Origin: Phoronis ovalis
Taxonomy: Eukaryota; Phoronida; Phoronidae
Direction: 5' to 3'
Assembly: GCA_028565635.1 (NCBI GenBank)
Contig: JAOXYB010026679.1
Coordinates: forward strand, 1 to 15,701
DNA length: 15,701 nucleotides
Part shown: piece after piece, positions 15,206-15,701 of the stretch
How the letters are laid out: each line of letters starts with the position of its first letter
Position numbering within the stretch: position 1 is the first letter of the stretch
Translations under genes and position numbers: made by a program
Notes under the pieces: generated by a model
Seen by the model: the letters and a program-made list of their open reading frames with translations, nothing else
Databases searched by the model: none
Told to the model about the DNA's origin: nothing

Positions 15206-15701
15206 CTGAAAGTATGGAAACAATATTTCAATGTTGGATAATGACAAAATTGATTTTTACAAACGTTTCAGTTGATAGGGTCCATTTACTTAGTCCTAAT
15301 ATTGGCCCATAACTGCATTTTGGTCCTAACACAATCCTAGTCAAATTCTACAGTCTTTCGAAATTAATAAAAATTAACTCACACATTTGGTGAAAACTTT
15401 AGTGTAGCAGCACTTTGATAGTTCTAGTCTGTTAACTGTCAAGCAAAGGAAGTATAAATCTTCCTTCTATCACAACATTTGTGAATTTTAATTAGCACAA
15501 AAAGTATTAATTGAACCGAAATGTGCCTATGACTAGGGCTACCATTTATCCAGCTGCAATAACTTTCAGCCTTAACTGTATCCTAACCATTGTTAAGGCT
15601 GCAGCAGTACCAATATAATAAGGACCACGAGGATGAGGCTCGAGAAATTGTAGAACAACATCGCCACTTTCTTCTTGACAAAAACATTGTGTGCATAGAT
15701 G
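15206..15701. other. SRP72 5' intron/upstream sequence
   Basis: No exon encoding the SRP72 N-terminus is visible, so it must lie beyond the window. 15206-15540 shows nothing recognisable. 15546-15701 holds an open frame and a perfect 10-bp hairpin. Confidence 0.6.
15546..15701 (-). other. Unidentified open frame running off the window edge
   Basis: 51 codons open to the edge, then TAA. It reads CTQCFCQEESGDVVLQFLEP, HPRGPYYIG, then TAAALTMVRIQLRLKVIAAG. The first half looks protein-like (DVVLQFLEPH) and the DNA is less A/T-rich than its surroundings. It loosely recalls the C-terminal tails of transposon-encoded proteins in invertebrate genomes, but I do not recognise it with confidence. It is not part of SRP72. 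Confidence 0.25.

Overview
The window is AT-rich animal nuclear DNA. It carries two intron-rich, strongly conserved housekeeping genes that point at each other: DHX15 (spliceosomal DEAH-box helicase, Prp43 family) on the + strand and SRP72 (signal recognition particle 72 kDa protein) on the - strand. All introns used follow GT-AG, and every exon join keeps the frame and reads into the expected next part of the protein. The proteins look metazoan. The short N-terminal region, the repeats and the A/T-rich introns suggest an invertebrate, but I cannot name the phylum from this window.

Layout: 1-551 is upstream sequence with a decayed repeat. 552-6952 is DHX15 in 12 recognised coding exons (720 codons before the stop, if the ATG at 552 is the true start). 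6953-8135 is shared 3' flank with poly(A) signals for both genes. 8136-15205 is SRP72 in 14 recognised coding exons (629 codons), missing only about the first 40 residues, which must lie beyond 15701. 15206-15701 is SRP72 intron or upstream sequence and holds an unexplained open frame at the window edge.

DHX15 acts in spliceosome disassembly (and, in yeast, ribosome assembly). SRP72 binds 7SL RNA with SRP68 and helps target secretory proteins to the ER. No direct functional link between them is known to me, and the pairing is probably just local gene order.

The less ordinary content is in the introns. It includes a complete 529-bp MITE with near-perfect terminal inverted repeats and TA flanks, and a second, older foldback element with about 50-nt arms. 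There is also an in-frame 45-nt candidate cassette exon in SRP72, an in-frame alternative donor that would add 24 residues to SRP72, and an exon-like 47-nt block in DHX15 that would act as a poison exon if included. Three separate homopolymer C/G tracts are each exactly 11 nt. I see no sign of a novel multi-gene system, tRNA, rRNA, CRISPR array or prokaryotic feature.
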